Assembly: GCA_900012615.1 (NCBI GenBank)
Contig: LT009757.1
Span: forward strand, 1,278,195 to 1,342,194
Direction: 5' to 3'
Length of the DNA stretch: 64,000 nucleotides
Origin: Agrobacterium genomosp. 13 str. CFBP 6927
Lineage (GTDB): Bacteria; Pseudomonadota; Alphaproteobacteria; Rhizobiales; Rhizobiaceae
Each line of letters starts with the position of its first letter. Position 1 is the stretch's first letter. Both the position numbers and the translations under genes were made by a program. Positions 13,111-20,523 of the stretch are shown piece after piece. Below the pieces are notes generated by a model. That model saw only the letters and a list, made by a program, of their open reading frames with translations. It was not told the DNA's origin and searched no databases.

Positions 13111-14013
13111 TCAGTCCGGAAAGGTTCGTTTCGCGCCGCTGAAAAATTCCATGAGCGCGGCCTGGTCTTCGCCGCCCAGTCCCGCCGCGGTCAGCATACG
13201 GTGCACCTCGGCGCAAAGCGCCGTCAGGGGCATGGCGGTGTTGGTGCGTCGCGCAAGATCCTGCGCGCCGTTCAAGTCTTTCACCATATTGTCGATGCGG
13301 CCGGTGCGGCGGTAGTCCTTCGCCACGTAACGCGGCATATATTCCTGCAGGATGGCGCTGTCGGCGCGGCCGCCCTTCAGCGCCTGGGGAATTTTGGCGG
13401 CATCGACGCCCGCATCCAGCGCAAGCTGTGTTGCTTCCGCGACGGCGAGGAAATTCAGGCCGCAAAGAACCTGATTGATGAGTTTTGTCGTCTGGCCGGC
13501 GCCGCTTGGCCCCATATGGGTATAGTTGCTGGCGACATGCTGCAGCACGCGCTGGGCGTCGGCCACATCCTTTTCGGTGCCGCCGGCCATCAGCGTCAAT
13601 TGCCCGATGAGCGCCTTGGGCGCACCGCCCGAAAGGGGGCTGTCCACCCAGCGCAGGCCCTTTTCGGCGGCATCGGCCGCCAGTTCCTTGGTCGCTTCCG
13701 GGTCGATGGAGGACATGTCGATGATCAGCGTGCCAGGCTTCGCTCCCGCCGCGACGCCATCCTTGCCGAAGACGGCGATGCGAACAATTTTCGGCGAATT
13801 GAGGCTGAGGATGACCACATCGGAAACCGAAGCCGCTTCCGCCGCCGTGCCCGCGCTCTGTGCGCCGAGGCTTGTCAGCGCCGCGACCTTTTCCGTATCC
13901 AGATCGAAAACCGTCAGGTGATTGCCGGTTTCGATCAGCCGCGTGCCGATCGCCCCACCCATGGCGCCTGCGCCGATGAGGGCGACTTTATTCTTGTCGG
14001 TCATGGTGCTCAC
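13111..14013 (-). CDS. NAD(P)-dependent beta-hydroxyacid dehydrogenase
   Basis: A protein of 300 residues of the 3-hydroxyisobutyrate/6-phosphogluconate dehydrogenase superfamily. The Rossmann motif is ALIGAGAMGGAIGTRL, the substrate-binding segment VDSPLSGGAPKALIGQLTLMAGG, and the likely catalytic lysine is in GAGQTTKLINQVLCG. The GTG at 14013 is chosen because GGAGG lies 5 bases upstream, the same layout as in the next gene upstream; an ATG three codons later is also possible. It is probably cotranscribed with the gluconate dehydrogenase-like SDR. The substrate, perhaps a sugar-derived hydroxy acid, is not known. Confidence 0.87.
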   Translation of the reverse strand: MSTMTDKNKVALIGAGAMGGAIGTRLIETGNHLTVFDLDTEKVAALTSLGAQSAGTAAEAASVSDVVILSLNSPKIVRIAVFGKDGVAAGAKPGTLIIDMSSIDPEATKELAADAAEKGLRWVDSPLSGGAPKALIGQLTLMAGGTEKDVADAQRVLQHVASNYTHMGPSGAGQTTKLINQVLCGLNFLAVAEATQLALDAGVDAAKIPQALKGGRADSAILQEYMPRYVAKDYRRTGRIDNMVKDLNGAQDLARRTNTAMPLTALCAEVHRMLTAAGLGGEDQAALMEFFSGAKRTFPD

Positions 14014-14090
14014 TGTCTCCTCCCAAAGCGTCGTGGTATTGTCGGCCCGATCCGGCTGGCGGGTTCAGCGCGCCAGCCGGACGAGAGATT

Positions 14091-14846
14091 TTAAAGCGAG
14101 GCGGTGATGCCGCCGTCGACGTAGAGAATATGCCCGTTCACGAAAGACGAGGCATCGGACGACAGGAAAATGCAGGCGCCGACAAGCTCTTCGACCTTGC
14201 CCCAGCGGCCGGCGGGGGTGCGCTTTTCAAGCCATGCCGAAAAGGTCTCGTCCGCCACCAGGGCGGCGTTGAGCGGCGTGTCGAAATAGCCCGGCGCAAT
14301 GGCGTTGCATTGCAGGCCGTATTTGGCCCAATCCGTCGCCATGCCCTTCGTCAGATTGCCGACGGCACCCTTGGTGGCGGTGTAAGGCGCGATCCCCGGG
14401 CGGGCAAGAGCGGTCTGCACGCTGGCAATGTTGATAATCTTGCCGCGTCCACGGCTGATCATATGGCGCGCGGCAGCCTGTCCGGCATGGAAAACCGAGG
14501 CGATGTTGGTCTGCAACAGGCGCTCGAAGGCGTCCGCCGGAAAATCCTCGAGCGGCGTGCGGTGCTGCATGCCGGCATTGTTGACCAGAATATCGATGGG
14601 GCCGACATCCGCCTCGAAACCGTCTATGGCCTTGCGCACCGCTGCATGATCGGTGGCGTCGAAGGCGAGCGTCTTGGCGCCCTTGATGCCGGCGGCAGCC
14701 GCTTTCAGCTTCGCCTCGTCGCGGCCGTTCAGAACCACTTCCGCCCCCGCTTCCGCCAGCCCTTGCGCCAGCGCGAAGCCGATGCCCTGGGACGAACCCG
14801 TGATCAGGGCGCGGCGGCCGGAAAGATCGAACAAATTAAGGCCCAC
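14091..14846 (-). CDS. SDR oxidoreductase, gluconate 5-dehydrogenase type
   Basis: A protein of 251 residues. The cofactor motif is TGSSQGIGFALA, then NNAGMQHR, catalytic Ser in IASVQTALARPG and Tyr/Lys in YTATKGAVG, ending in YVDGGITASL. It resembles 5-keto-D-gluconate reductase (IdnO). The GTG at 14846 is preferred: GGAGG at 14856-14852 stands 5 bases before it. A longer frame starting at ATG 14906 would translate a 16-base palindromic operator and adds residues foreign to the family. It is divergent from the idonate-type alcohol dehydrogenase, as expected for an idonate/gluconate pathway. Confidence 0.88.
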   Translation of the reverse strand: MGLNLFDLSGRRALITGSSQGIGFALAQGLAEAGAEVVLNGRDEAKLKAAAAGIKGAKTLAFDATDHAAVRKAIDGFEADVGPIDILVNNAGMQHRTPLEDFPADAFERLLQTNIASVFHAGQAAARHMISRGRGKIINIASVQTALARPGIAPYTATKGAVGNLTKGMATDWAKYGLQCNAIAPGYFDTPLNAALVADETFSAWLEKRTPAGRWGKVEELVGACIFLSSDASSFVNGHILYVDGGITASL

Positions 14847-14886
14847 TGTTTCCTCCAGTCTCTCGACATTGCATTCGTGCAGGTTT

Positions 14887-14902
14887 ATGTTATCGATAAC
14901 AT
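14887..14902. promoter_or_regulatory. Perfect palindromic operator, GntR/IdnR-like
   Basis: ATGTTATCGATAACAT is a perfect 16-base palindrome 41 bases upstream of the preferred SDR start and 160 bases upstream of idnD. It resembles the E. coli GntR/IdnR site ATGTTACCGGTAACAT, bound by LacI-family regulators of gluconate and idonate genes. No LacI-type gene lies in this window, so the repressor is elsewhere. A copy with one mismatch is at 16198-16213. Confidence 0.7.
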
Positions 14903-15062
14903 TCATCCCTTTCAGACATGGATGTCAAGGCATAAACGCCCTGTTTCGGTACGGATCGGGCGCGGGAGGAGGTTGCAAGGGGCTATTGCGCGCCTTGCAG
15001 CGGGATCGGGATGCGGAAAATTTTGCGCGCCAGAGTGGCGTGCGGTTGAACGGGAGTTGTTT

Positions 15063-16094
15063 ATGAGAGCGATTGTCGCCCATGGGGCAAAGGATGTGCG
15101 CATCGAGGAGCGGCCGGAGGAAGCGCCGGGGCCGCAGGAAGTGCGGCTCCGTCTGGTTCGGGGCGGCATCTGCGGCAGCGATCTTCATTATTACAACCAT
15201 GGCGGTTTCGGCGCGGTGCGGCTTCGCGAACCCATGGTGCTGGGACACGAGGTCTCTGCCGTCATCGAGGAACTCGGCGAAGGCGTCGAGGGGTTGAAGG
15301 TCGGCGGCCTTGTTGCGGTTTCGCCATCCCGCCCGTGCAGAACCTGCCGTTTTTGCCAGGAAGGCCTGCACAATCAGTGCCTCAACATGCGCTTTTATGG
15401 CAGCGCCATGCCTTTCCCGCATATTCAGGGCGCTTTCCGGGAGGTTCTTGTCGCGGATGCGCTGCAATGCGTTCCGGCCGATGGCCTGAGCGCTGGCGAA
15501 GCGGCCATGGCGGAACCGCTGGCGGTTACACTGCACGCCACCCGCCGCGCCGGTGATTTGCTGGGAAAACGTGTGCTCGTCACCGGTTGCGGCCCCATCG
15601 GCATCCTCTCCATTCTTGCCGCCCGCCGCGCGGGCGCGGCTGAAATCGTCGCGACCGATCTTTCGGATTTCACGCTGGCCAAGGCGCGGGAAGCCGGTGC
15701 GGACCGAGTCATCAACAGCAAGGATGAGCCCGATGCGCTTGCCGCCTACGGCGCTAACAAAGGAACATTCGATGTTCTCTATGAATGCTCGGGTGCCGCC
15801 GTCGCCCTTGCGGGCGGAATTGCGGCGCTTCGGCCGCGCGGCATCATCGTCCAGCTCGGCCTTGGTGGTGATATGAGCCTGCCGATGATGGCGATCACGG
15901 CCAAGGAACTCGATCTGCGCGGTTCTTTCCGTTTCCATGAGGAATTCGCCACCGGCGTCGAATTGATGCGCAAGGGCCTGATCGACGTCAAGCCTTTCAT
16001 CACCCAGACGGTGGATCTCGCCGATGCTATCTCCGCCTTCGAATTCGCCTCCGACCGCAGTCGCGCCATGAAGGTTCAGATCGCTTTTTCGTAA
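15063..16094 (+). CDS. idnD: Zinc-dependent alcohol dehydrogenase, L-idonate 5-dehydrogenase type
   Basis: A protein of 343 residues of the medium-chain zinc dehydrogenase family. Catalytic zinc ligands are in GGICGSDLHYY and GHEVSA. The structural-zinc loop carries cysteines in PSRPCRTCRFCQEGLHNQCLN. The cofactor motif is VTGCGPIGILS, followed by ATDLSDF, whose Asp suggests NAD. Length and motifs fit L-idonate 5-dehydrogenase, which makes 5-ketogluconate for the neighbouring SDR. The ATG at 15063 has GGGAG 6-7 bases upstream. A GT-rich hairpin terminator follows. The exact substrate is inferred; sorbitol or other polyol dehydrogenases look alike. Confidence 0.82.
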   Translation: MRAIVAHGAKDVRIEERPEEAPGPQEVRLRLVRGGICGSDLHYYNHGGFGAVRLREPMVLGHEVSAVIEELGEGVEGLKVGGLVAVSPSRPCRTCRFCQEGLHNQCLNMRFYGSAMPFPHIQGAFREVLVADALQCVPADGLSAGEAAMAEPLAVTLHATRRAGDLLGKRVLVTGCGPIGILSILAARRAGAAEIVATDLSDFTLAKAREAGADRVINSKDEPDALAAYGANKGTFDVLYECSGAAVALAGGIAALRPRGIIVQLGLGGDMSLPMMAITAKELDLRGSFRFHEEFATGVELMRKGLIDVKPFITQTVDLADAISAFEFASDRSRAMKVQIAFS

Positions 16095-16130
16095 GGGCGT
16101 GTCCCTCGAGGCATGTGTATCGATGTTTTG

Positions 16131-16165
16131 ATCGGCGGCGGATTATTTCCGCCGCCGATTTTTGT
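16131..16165 (+). terminator. Rho-independent terminator of idnD
   Basis: Perfect 12-base arms ATCGGCGGCGGA (16131-16142) and TCCGCCGCCGAT (16148-16159) with a 5-base loop, followed by TTTTGT. Confidence 0.85.
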
Positions 16166-16197
16166 GGGCGCTTTTCGCGCGCAACAATATACTGATT

Positions 16198-16213
16198 ATG
16201 TTATCGATATCAT
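16198..16213. promoter_or_regulatory. Second GntR/IdnR-like operator
   Basis: ATGTTATCGATATCAT differs by one base from the perfect palindrome at 14887-14902. It lies downstream of the idnD terminator and 160 bases before the GbsR-like regulator gene. It could be an auxiliary looping site for the idn genes or an operator acting on the regulator-cyd transcript. Confidence 0.5.
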
Positions 16214-16284
16214 GGCCAGCTCATGGGCCATACAGGACAACTTCGTCTTGCCGGACTGACCCCGTTTCAGCCGATTTGCACATT

Positions 16285-16298
16285 TTGACGCAGGTCAA
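16285..16298. promoter_or_regulatory. Anaerobox (FNR/FixK-type site)
   Basis: TTGACGCAGGTCAA has the form TTGAY-N4-RTCAA with perfect inverted TTGAC/GTCAA arms, matching the rhizobial FnrN/FixK box. It lies 76 bases before the regulator ATG and upstream of the entire cyd block. It implies induction under low oxygen, which suits a high-affinity quinol oxidase. Confidence 0.7.
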
Positions 16299-16338
16299 AA
16301 AGGTGATTTGCCGCTCGCCATTTTTTGCGTTATCGAAA

Positions 16339-16356
16339 TTTCAGAAATTACTGAAA
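16339..16356. promoter_or_regulatory. Putative operator of the GbsR/MarR-like regulator
   Basis: TTTCAGAAATTACTGAAA is an 18-base sequence with perfect TTTCAG/CTGAAA arms, ending 17 bases before the ATG of the regulator. The position suggests autorepression, and with it control of the downstream cyd genes. The assignment to this regulator is an inference. Confidence 0.5.
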
Positions 16357-16373
16357 ATACAGGAAACGAAGAA

Positions 16374-16952
16374 ATGCCGGCTAATCTTTCCCCGCTTGTT
16401 CAGTCCTTCGTGCTGCATTTCGGCGAAATGGGCAGCCGCTGGGGCATCAATCGCACGGTCGGGCAAGTCTATGCATTGCTTTACATTTCGCCGCAGCCGC
16501 TCTGTGCGGACGACATTGTCGAGGCGCTCGGCATTTCGCGTTCCAACGTGTCGATGAGCCTCAAGGAACTTCAGGCGTGGAACCTTGCAATTCTCAAACA
16601 TTTCCCCGGTGACCGGCGCGATTTCTTCACCACGCCGGAGGATGTCTGGCAAATTCTGCGCACCCTTGCCGAGGAGCGCAAGAAGCGTGAGATCGACCCA
16701 ACCCTCAGCGTGCTGCGTGAAATCCTTATGGAAACACCGGAGAATGCAGATGAGCGGCATGCGCAGAAGCGCATCGACGAGATGAAAACGCTGATCGAGC
16801 AGCTCACCGGCTGGTATGACGATGTGAAGAGGCTGGAGACGGAGAGGCTGGCTTCGCTTCTGGCGCTCGGTTCGAAGGTCACGAAGCTGCTGGAGGCCAA
16901 GGACAAGATCGTCTCGCTTGCAAGGCCCCGTGGTGCGAAAAAGGACGGGTGA
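16374..16952 (+). CDS. GbsR/MarR family transcriptional regulator
   Basis: A protein of 192 residues from the ATG at 16374, preceded by AGGAAACGAAGAA. The winged helix covers about residues 20-90 with GINRTVGQVYALLY, ADDIVEALGISRSNVSMSLKELQ and a wing GDRRDFFTT. The C-terminal half is a charged helix, probably for dimerisation. The GbsR group is a branch of MarR-like regulators. The gene is directly followed by cydD, whose start lies 11 bases after its stop, so it is very likely the local regulator of the cyd operon. Upstream frame residues to 16308 lack conservation signs and cross the palindrome. No ligand can be told from sequence. Confidence 0.88.
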   Translation: MPANLSPLVQSFVLHFGEMGSRWGINRTVGQVYALLYISPQPLCADDIVEALGISRSNVSMSLKELQAWNLAILKHFPGDRRDFFTTPEDVWQILRTLAEERKKREIDPTLSVLREILMETPENADERHAQKRIDEMKTLIEQLTGWYDDVKRLETERLASLLALGSKVTKLLEAKDKIVSLARPRGAKKDG

Positions 16953-16963
16953 GGAGATCGGCC

Positions 16964-18766
16964 TTGAGCATATCGGCACAAATCCACCAACCCGCTGATG
17001 GCAAGGGAGCAGACTGTCCCGCGCCTGGAGTAGCCCCGCCCGATGCAGCGCGGCGGCACTCTTTGGACGCTGCCACCGGGAAACACGCCCGTGGCACGGG
17101 CTCCAGCACGGCAGAAATGGCGAAGGCCCCGGCGGTGGGAAGATTCGTGGCCCTGCTTCATGTGCTGCCGGCTTTGCTATGGCTGCCGCAGGCGGGCCTG
17201 CTTGCCTTTTCGGTTGGAAAGATCGCCGATGGCGAACCGGTGATGGCAATCCTGCCAGCGGCTGTGGCTGTCCTCATCCTTGGCCTGATCAAGGCCTTTC
17301 TGGAAAAAATCGCGGCGAGGCAATCGTTTCGCGCGGCGCGCACCGCACTTTCGCAGCGACGGCTGGAAGCACTCAATGCCGTGGCGCAGGTGTCGCCACT
17401 CGATCTGTCGCGTACGGCATCCGGGGAGGTTGCTGGCGTCGTTGCCGAGACGGCGGAAGCGCTGGTGCCCTATCTTTCCCGCTTCCAGCCGGCGCGGATG
17501 AAAGCCACCATCGTCCCCTTGGTGTTTGTACTGGCAATCCTGCCCTTCACCTGGATTGCGGCCCTCGTGCTGCTCCTCTCCATGCCGACCATCCCGCTTT
17601 TCATGGCGCTGATCGGCTGGCAGGCGAAGGCTGCCAGTGAAAAGCAGCTGGCCGAGACCGGCAACATGAATGCCTTCCTGCTCGATCGCCTGCGTGGGCT
17701 GGAAACGATCCGGGCGCTTGAAGCGGTCGATCTGACCGCTGGACGCCTGAGCAGGGACGCGGAAAACCTCAAGAAGCGGACAATGGCGGTGCTGCGGATC
17801 GCGTTTCTCTCCTCGGCCGTGCTGGAACTTTTCGCCGCCCTCGGTGTTGCGATGACCGCCGTTTATATCGGTTTTCATCTGCTCGGTTTTCTCGATTTCG
17901 GCGCATGGGGCGAGAAGCTGACGCTTGCTGAGGGGCTCTTCATTCTGCTTCTGGCCCCCGCCTTCTTCGAACCATTGCGGGAATTATCCGCCGTGTGGCA
18001 TGACCGTGCAGCCGGCGAAGCAGCACTTGGCGCGCTTGGCACATTGACGGAAGGCGGCACCACCATCGTGGGCGAGGGCACCGAGGCCGTGTTAACCCCA
18101 CGCCTGATGCCGGGTTTGGTGGAACTGGATAATCTCTCCTTCGCCTATCCGAATTCTCCACCCGTCATTCAAAATCTCAACCTTACGGTTCAGCAGGGCG
18201 AGAGAGTTGCGATTCTCGGGCCTTCCGGTTGTGGCAAATCCACTGTACTCTCCTTGATTGCCGGGTTGGCCGAGGCTGGCAGCGGCGCAATAAGGATCGG
18301 CGGCGTGACGCTCGATCATGCGAGTGCCGACGGGCTGCGCAAGACGATCGGCTGGGTCAGCCAGAAGCCGTTCTTTTTTGCCGGTTCCCTGAAGGCGAAT
18401 ATTCGCTTTGGCCGTGCCGGTGTTGGCGAGGGCATGGTGGAAGAGGTGCTGCGCCGCACCGGGCTGGATACATTGTGGCATGCGCGCCGGCATCTGCCGA
18501 TCGGAGATGGCGGATATGGCATTTCAGGCGGGGAAGCCGTGCGGCTCGCCATTGCGCGCGCCTTTGCCGATCCCGCAACGCAGCTGGTTCTGGTGGATGA
18601 GCCAACGGCGCATCTCGACCGGGAGACGGCGGCTCTGGTGACGGAAAACCTGCTGCAGCTTGCAAAAGGCAGGACATTGATTGTCGCAACACATGATCCG
18701 GTGCTCGCGGCACGCATGGACAGGATCGTGGACATAACGGCGATCCATTCGGGGGAACGGTCATGA
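16964..18766 (+). CDS. cydD: Heterodimeric glutathione/cysteine exporter, CydD subunit
   Basis: An ABC half-transporter of 600 residues that with CydC exports thiols to the periplasm, needed for assembly of cytochrome bd. It has six membrane segments in roughly residues 55-345 and an ATPase domain with Walker A GPSGCGKST, signature ISGGEAVRLAIARA and Walker B LVLVDEPTAHLD. The TTG at 16964 is preferred, with GAGGAG 7 bases upstream. A GTG at 16949 overlapping the regulator stop is the alternative. The first 50 residues are hydrophilic and unusual in composition. The stop overlaps the cydC start by ATGA. Confidence 0.93.
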   Translation: MSISAQIHQPADGKGADCPAPGVAPPDAARRHSLDAATGKHARGTGSSTAEMAKAPAVGRFVALLHVLPALLWLPQAGLLAFSVGKIADGEPVMAILPAAVAVLILGLIKAFLEKIAARQSFRAARTALSQRRLEALNAVAQVSPLDLSRTASGEVAGVVAETAEALVPYLSRFQPARMKATIVPLVFVLAILPFTWIAALVLLLSMPTIPLFMALIGWQAKAASEKQLAETGNMNAFLLDRLRGLETIRALEAVDLTAGRLSRDAENLKKRTMAVLRIAFLSSAVLELFAALGVAMTAVYIGFHLLGFLDFGAWGEKLTLAEGLFILLLAPAFFEPLRELSAVWHDRAAGEAALGALGTLTEGGTTIVGEGTEAVLTPRLMPGLVELDNLSFAYPNSPPVIQNLNLTVQQGERVAILGPSGCGKSTVLSLIAGLAEAGSGAIRIGGVTLDHASADGLRKTIGWVSQKPFFFAGSLKANIRFGRAGVGEGMVEEVLRRTGLDTLWHARRHLPIGDGGYGISGGEAVRLAIARAFADPATQLVLVDEPTAHLDRETAALVTENLLQLAKGRTLIVATHDPVLAARMDRIVDITAIHSGERS

Positions 18767-20454
18767 TTGCGCGTTTTGCCATATTGAAACCCGTCATCGC
18801 CCTGTTCTGGTCGGCGCGGCGCGGTATGCTGCTTGCCGGTGCCGTTCTGGCGGCAACCACGGTGCTGGCGGGCATCGGCCTGCTCGGCGTTTCCGGCTGG
18901 TTCATCACGGCCACCGCAATTGCCGGTCTTCTGCCGGCCACGGCCTACGCATTTGACGTCTTTGCGCCGTCGGCAGCGATCCGTCTGCTGGCGCTGTCGC
19001 GCACCGCCGCGCGTTATGGCGAACGTATGACCACCCATGAAGCAACGCTGTCCGTGCTTGCAGCTCTTCGGGAAAAGCTGTTTCGCGGCTTTGCCGCGCC
19101 GCAGGCGGCAAAAACTCTGGAGGCAAGGCCCGCCCGTCTGCTGAACCGTCTGACCGCGGATATCGATGCGCTGGATTCGCTTTATCTACGCGTGCTGGTT
19201 CCCGCGGCCGTTGCGGTTCTTGCCGCCATCGCGACAGGTATCGGGCTTGCCTTCCTCAGCCCGCTTGCAGGTGCTCTGGCGGCGATCTTCCTTGTCGCGG
19301 CGGGGCTCGGCATTTCGGTGCGGTCGGCATTGCGGGCGGAAAAATTCTCACGCCGTCGGGCAATCGGGCTTGAAGCGCTCCGCGCCCGCACGGCTGATCT
19401 CGTCAACGGACAGGCGGAATTGCTGACGACATCCCGTCTTTCCGCGCAGGTTGCCGCGGTAAAACGGGCGGACGACTATCTGTCTGCCTGCGACGACCGC
19501 CTGAACCGGATCGAAACGAATGCCGGTTTTTCCTTCGGCATGTCAGCGGCGGTTCTTTTGAGTGCGGCTCTCCTCGGCATGGCCTGGCTTGCGGAACAGG
19601 GAGCGGTGACTGCGCCGGCTGCGGCCCTCGGTCTGCTCGTCTGTTTCGCTGCGCTGGAGCCCTTCACGGCGCTGCGACGTGGTGCAATGGAACTCGGGCG
19701 CACGCTCTTTTCGGCAAGACGCATCGCGCCGCGTCTTTCCGCCGAGGCAGCCGCCAACTGTCCGCGCGTGCCTGCCACGGGCATGGCGGCCGAGTTTGAT
19801 GGCGTGCGGCTGGAGCGGGAGGGGAACGAAAACCCCGTTCTGACAAATATCAACCTTGCGATTGCCGCCGGAGAAACGGTTGCGATTATCGGGCCGAGCG
19901 GTGCCGGCAAGACCAGCCTCATCCAGCTTCTGGCAGGCGAATTGCAGCCGGTGGCGGGCAAGGTCAGCGCTTTGCCGTGCTCTCTCATGACGCAGCGCAG
20001 CCAGCTTTTCCGCGACAGCATCGCCGATAATCTGAGACTGGCAAAACCCGCCGCGACGGAAGACGAGCTGTGGGATGCCCTGCAATCGGCAGGCCTTGGT
20101 GAGCACGTCAAAACCCTGGCCGCCGGGCTGGATACGAAGCTTGGCGAGGCGGGGCAGGGCCTCTCCGGCGGCCAGTCGCGGCGGCTTGCACTTGCCCGCT
20201 TCCTGCTGCGCGACAAACCGCTCTGGCTCCTCGACGAGGTGACGGAAGGGCTGGACGGCGAGACCGCCCGCGACGTGCTGGGCCGGCTGTTTGCCAGGGC
20301 ACAGGGAAAGACTGTCGTGATGATCACCCATAATCGCCGTGAGGCGGAATTTGCCGATCGCATCATCGTGCTGAAAGAGGGTCGCCAACTTGATCAATGT
20401 CAAAGCGGCACCCCGGAATACGACGTAATGCTGCAAACATTGCGTCCGGACTGA
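18763..20454 (+). CDS. cydC: Heterodimeric glutathione/cysteine exporter, CydC subunit
   Basis: Partner of CydD, 563 residues. The membrane domain covers about residues 1-315 with LGVSGWFITATAIAG early, a CydC hallmark. The ATPase has Walker A GPSGAGKTS, signature LSGGQSRRLALAR and Walker B PLWLLDEVTEGLD. It overlaps cydD by four bases. A gap of about 70 bases precedes cydA. It is full length for the family. Confidence 0.95.
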   Translation: MIARFAILKPVIALFWSARRGMLLAGAVLAATTVLAGIGLLGVSGWFITATAIAGLLPATAYAFDVFAPSAAIRLLALSRTAARYGERMTTHEATLSVLAALREKLFRGFAAPQAAKTLEARPARLLNRLTADIDALDSLYLRVLVPAAVAVLAAIATGIGLAFLSPLAGALAAIFLVAAGLGISVRSALRAEKFSRRRAIGLEALRARTADLVNGQAELLTTSRLSAQVAAVKRADDYLSACDDRLNRIETNAGFSFGMSAAVLLSAALLGMAWLAEQGAVTAPAAALGLLVCFAALEPFTALRRGAMELGRTLFSARRIAPRLSAEAAANCPRVPATGMAAEFDGVRLEREGNENPVLTNINLAIAAGETVAIIGPSGAGKTSLIQLLAGELQPVAGKVSALPCSLMTQRSQLFRDSIADNLRLAKPAATEDELWDALQSAGLGEHVKTLAAGLDTKLGEAGQGLSGGQSRRLALARFLLRDKPLWLLDEVTEGLDGETARDVLGRLFARAQGKTVVMITHNRREAEFADRIIVLKEGRQLDQCQSGTPEYDVMLQTLRPD

Positions 20455-20523
20455 GTGATTTTTTCAGGGCCGGCGCCGTCTCGTAACAGAAGGCCGGCCT
20501 TTCCTGAAAGGTGGGGTAAAAAC

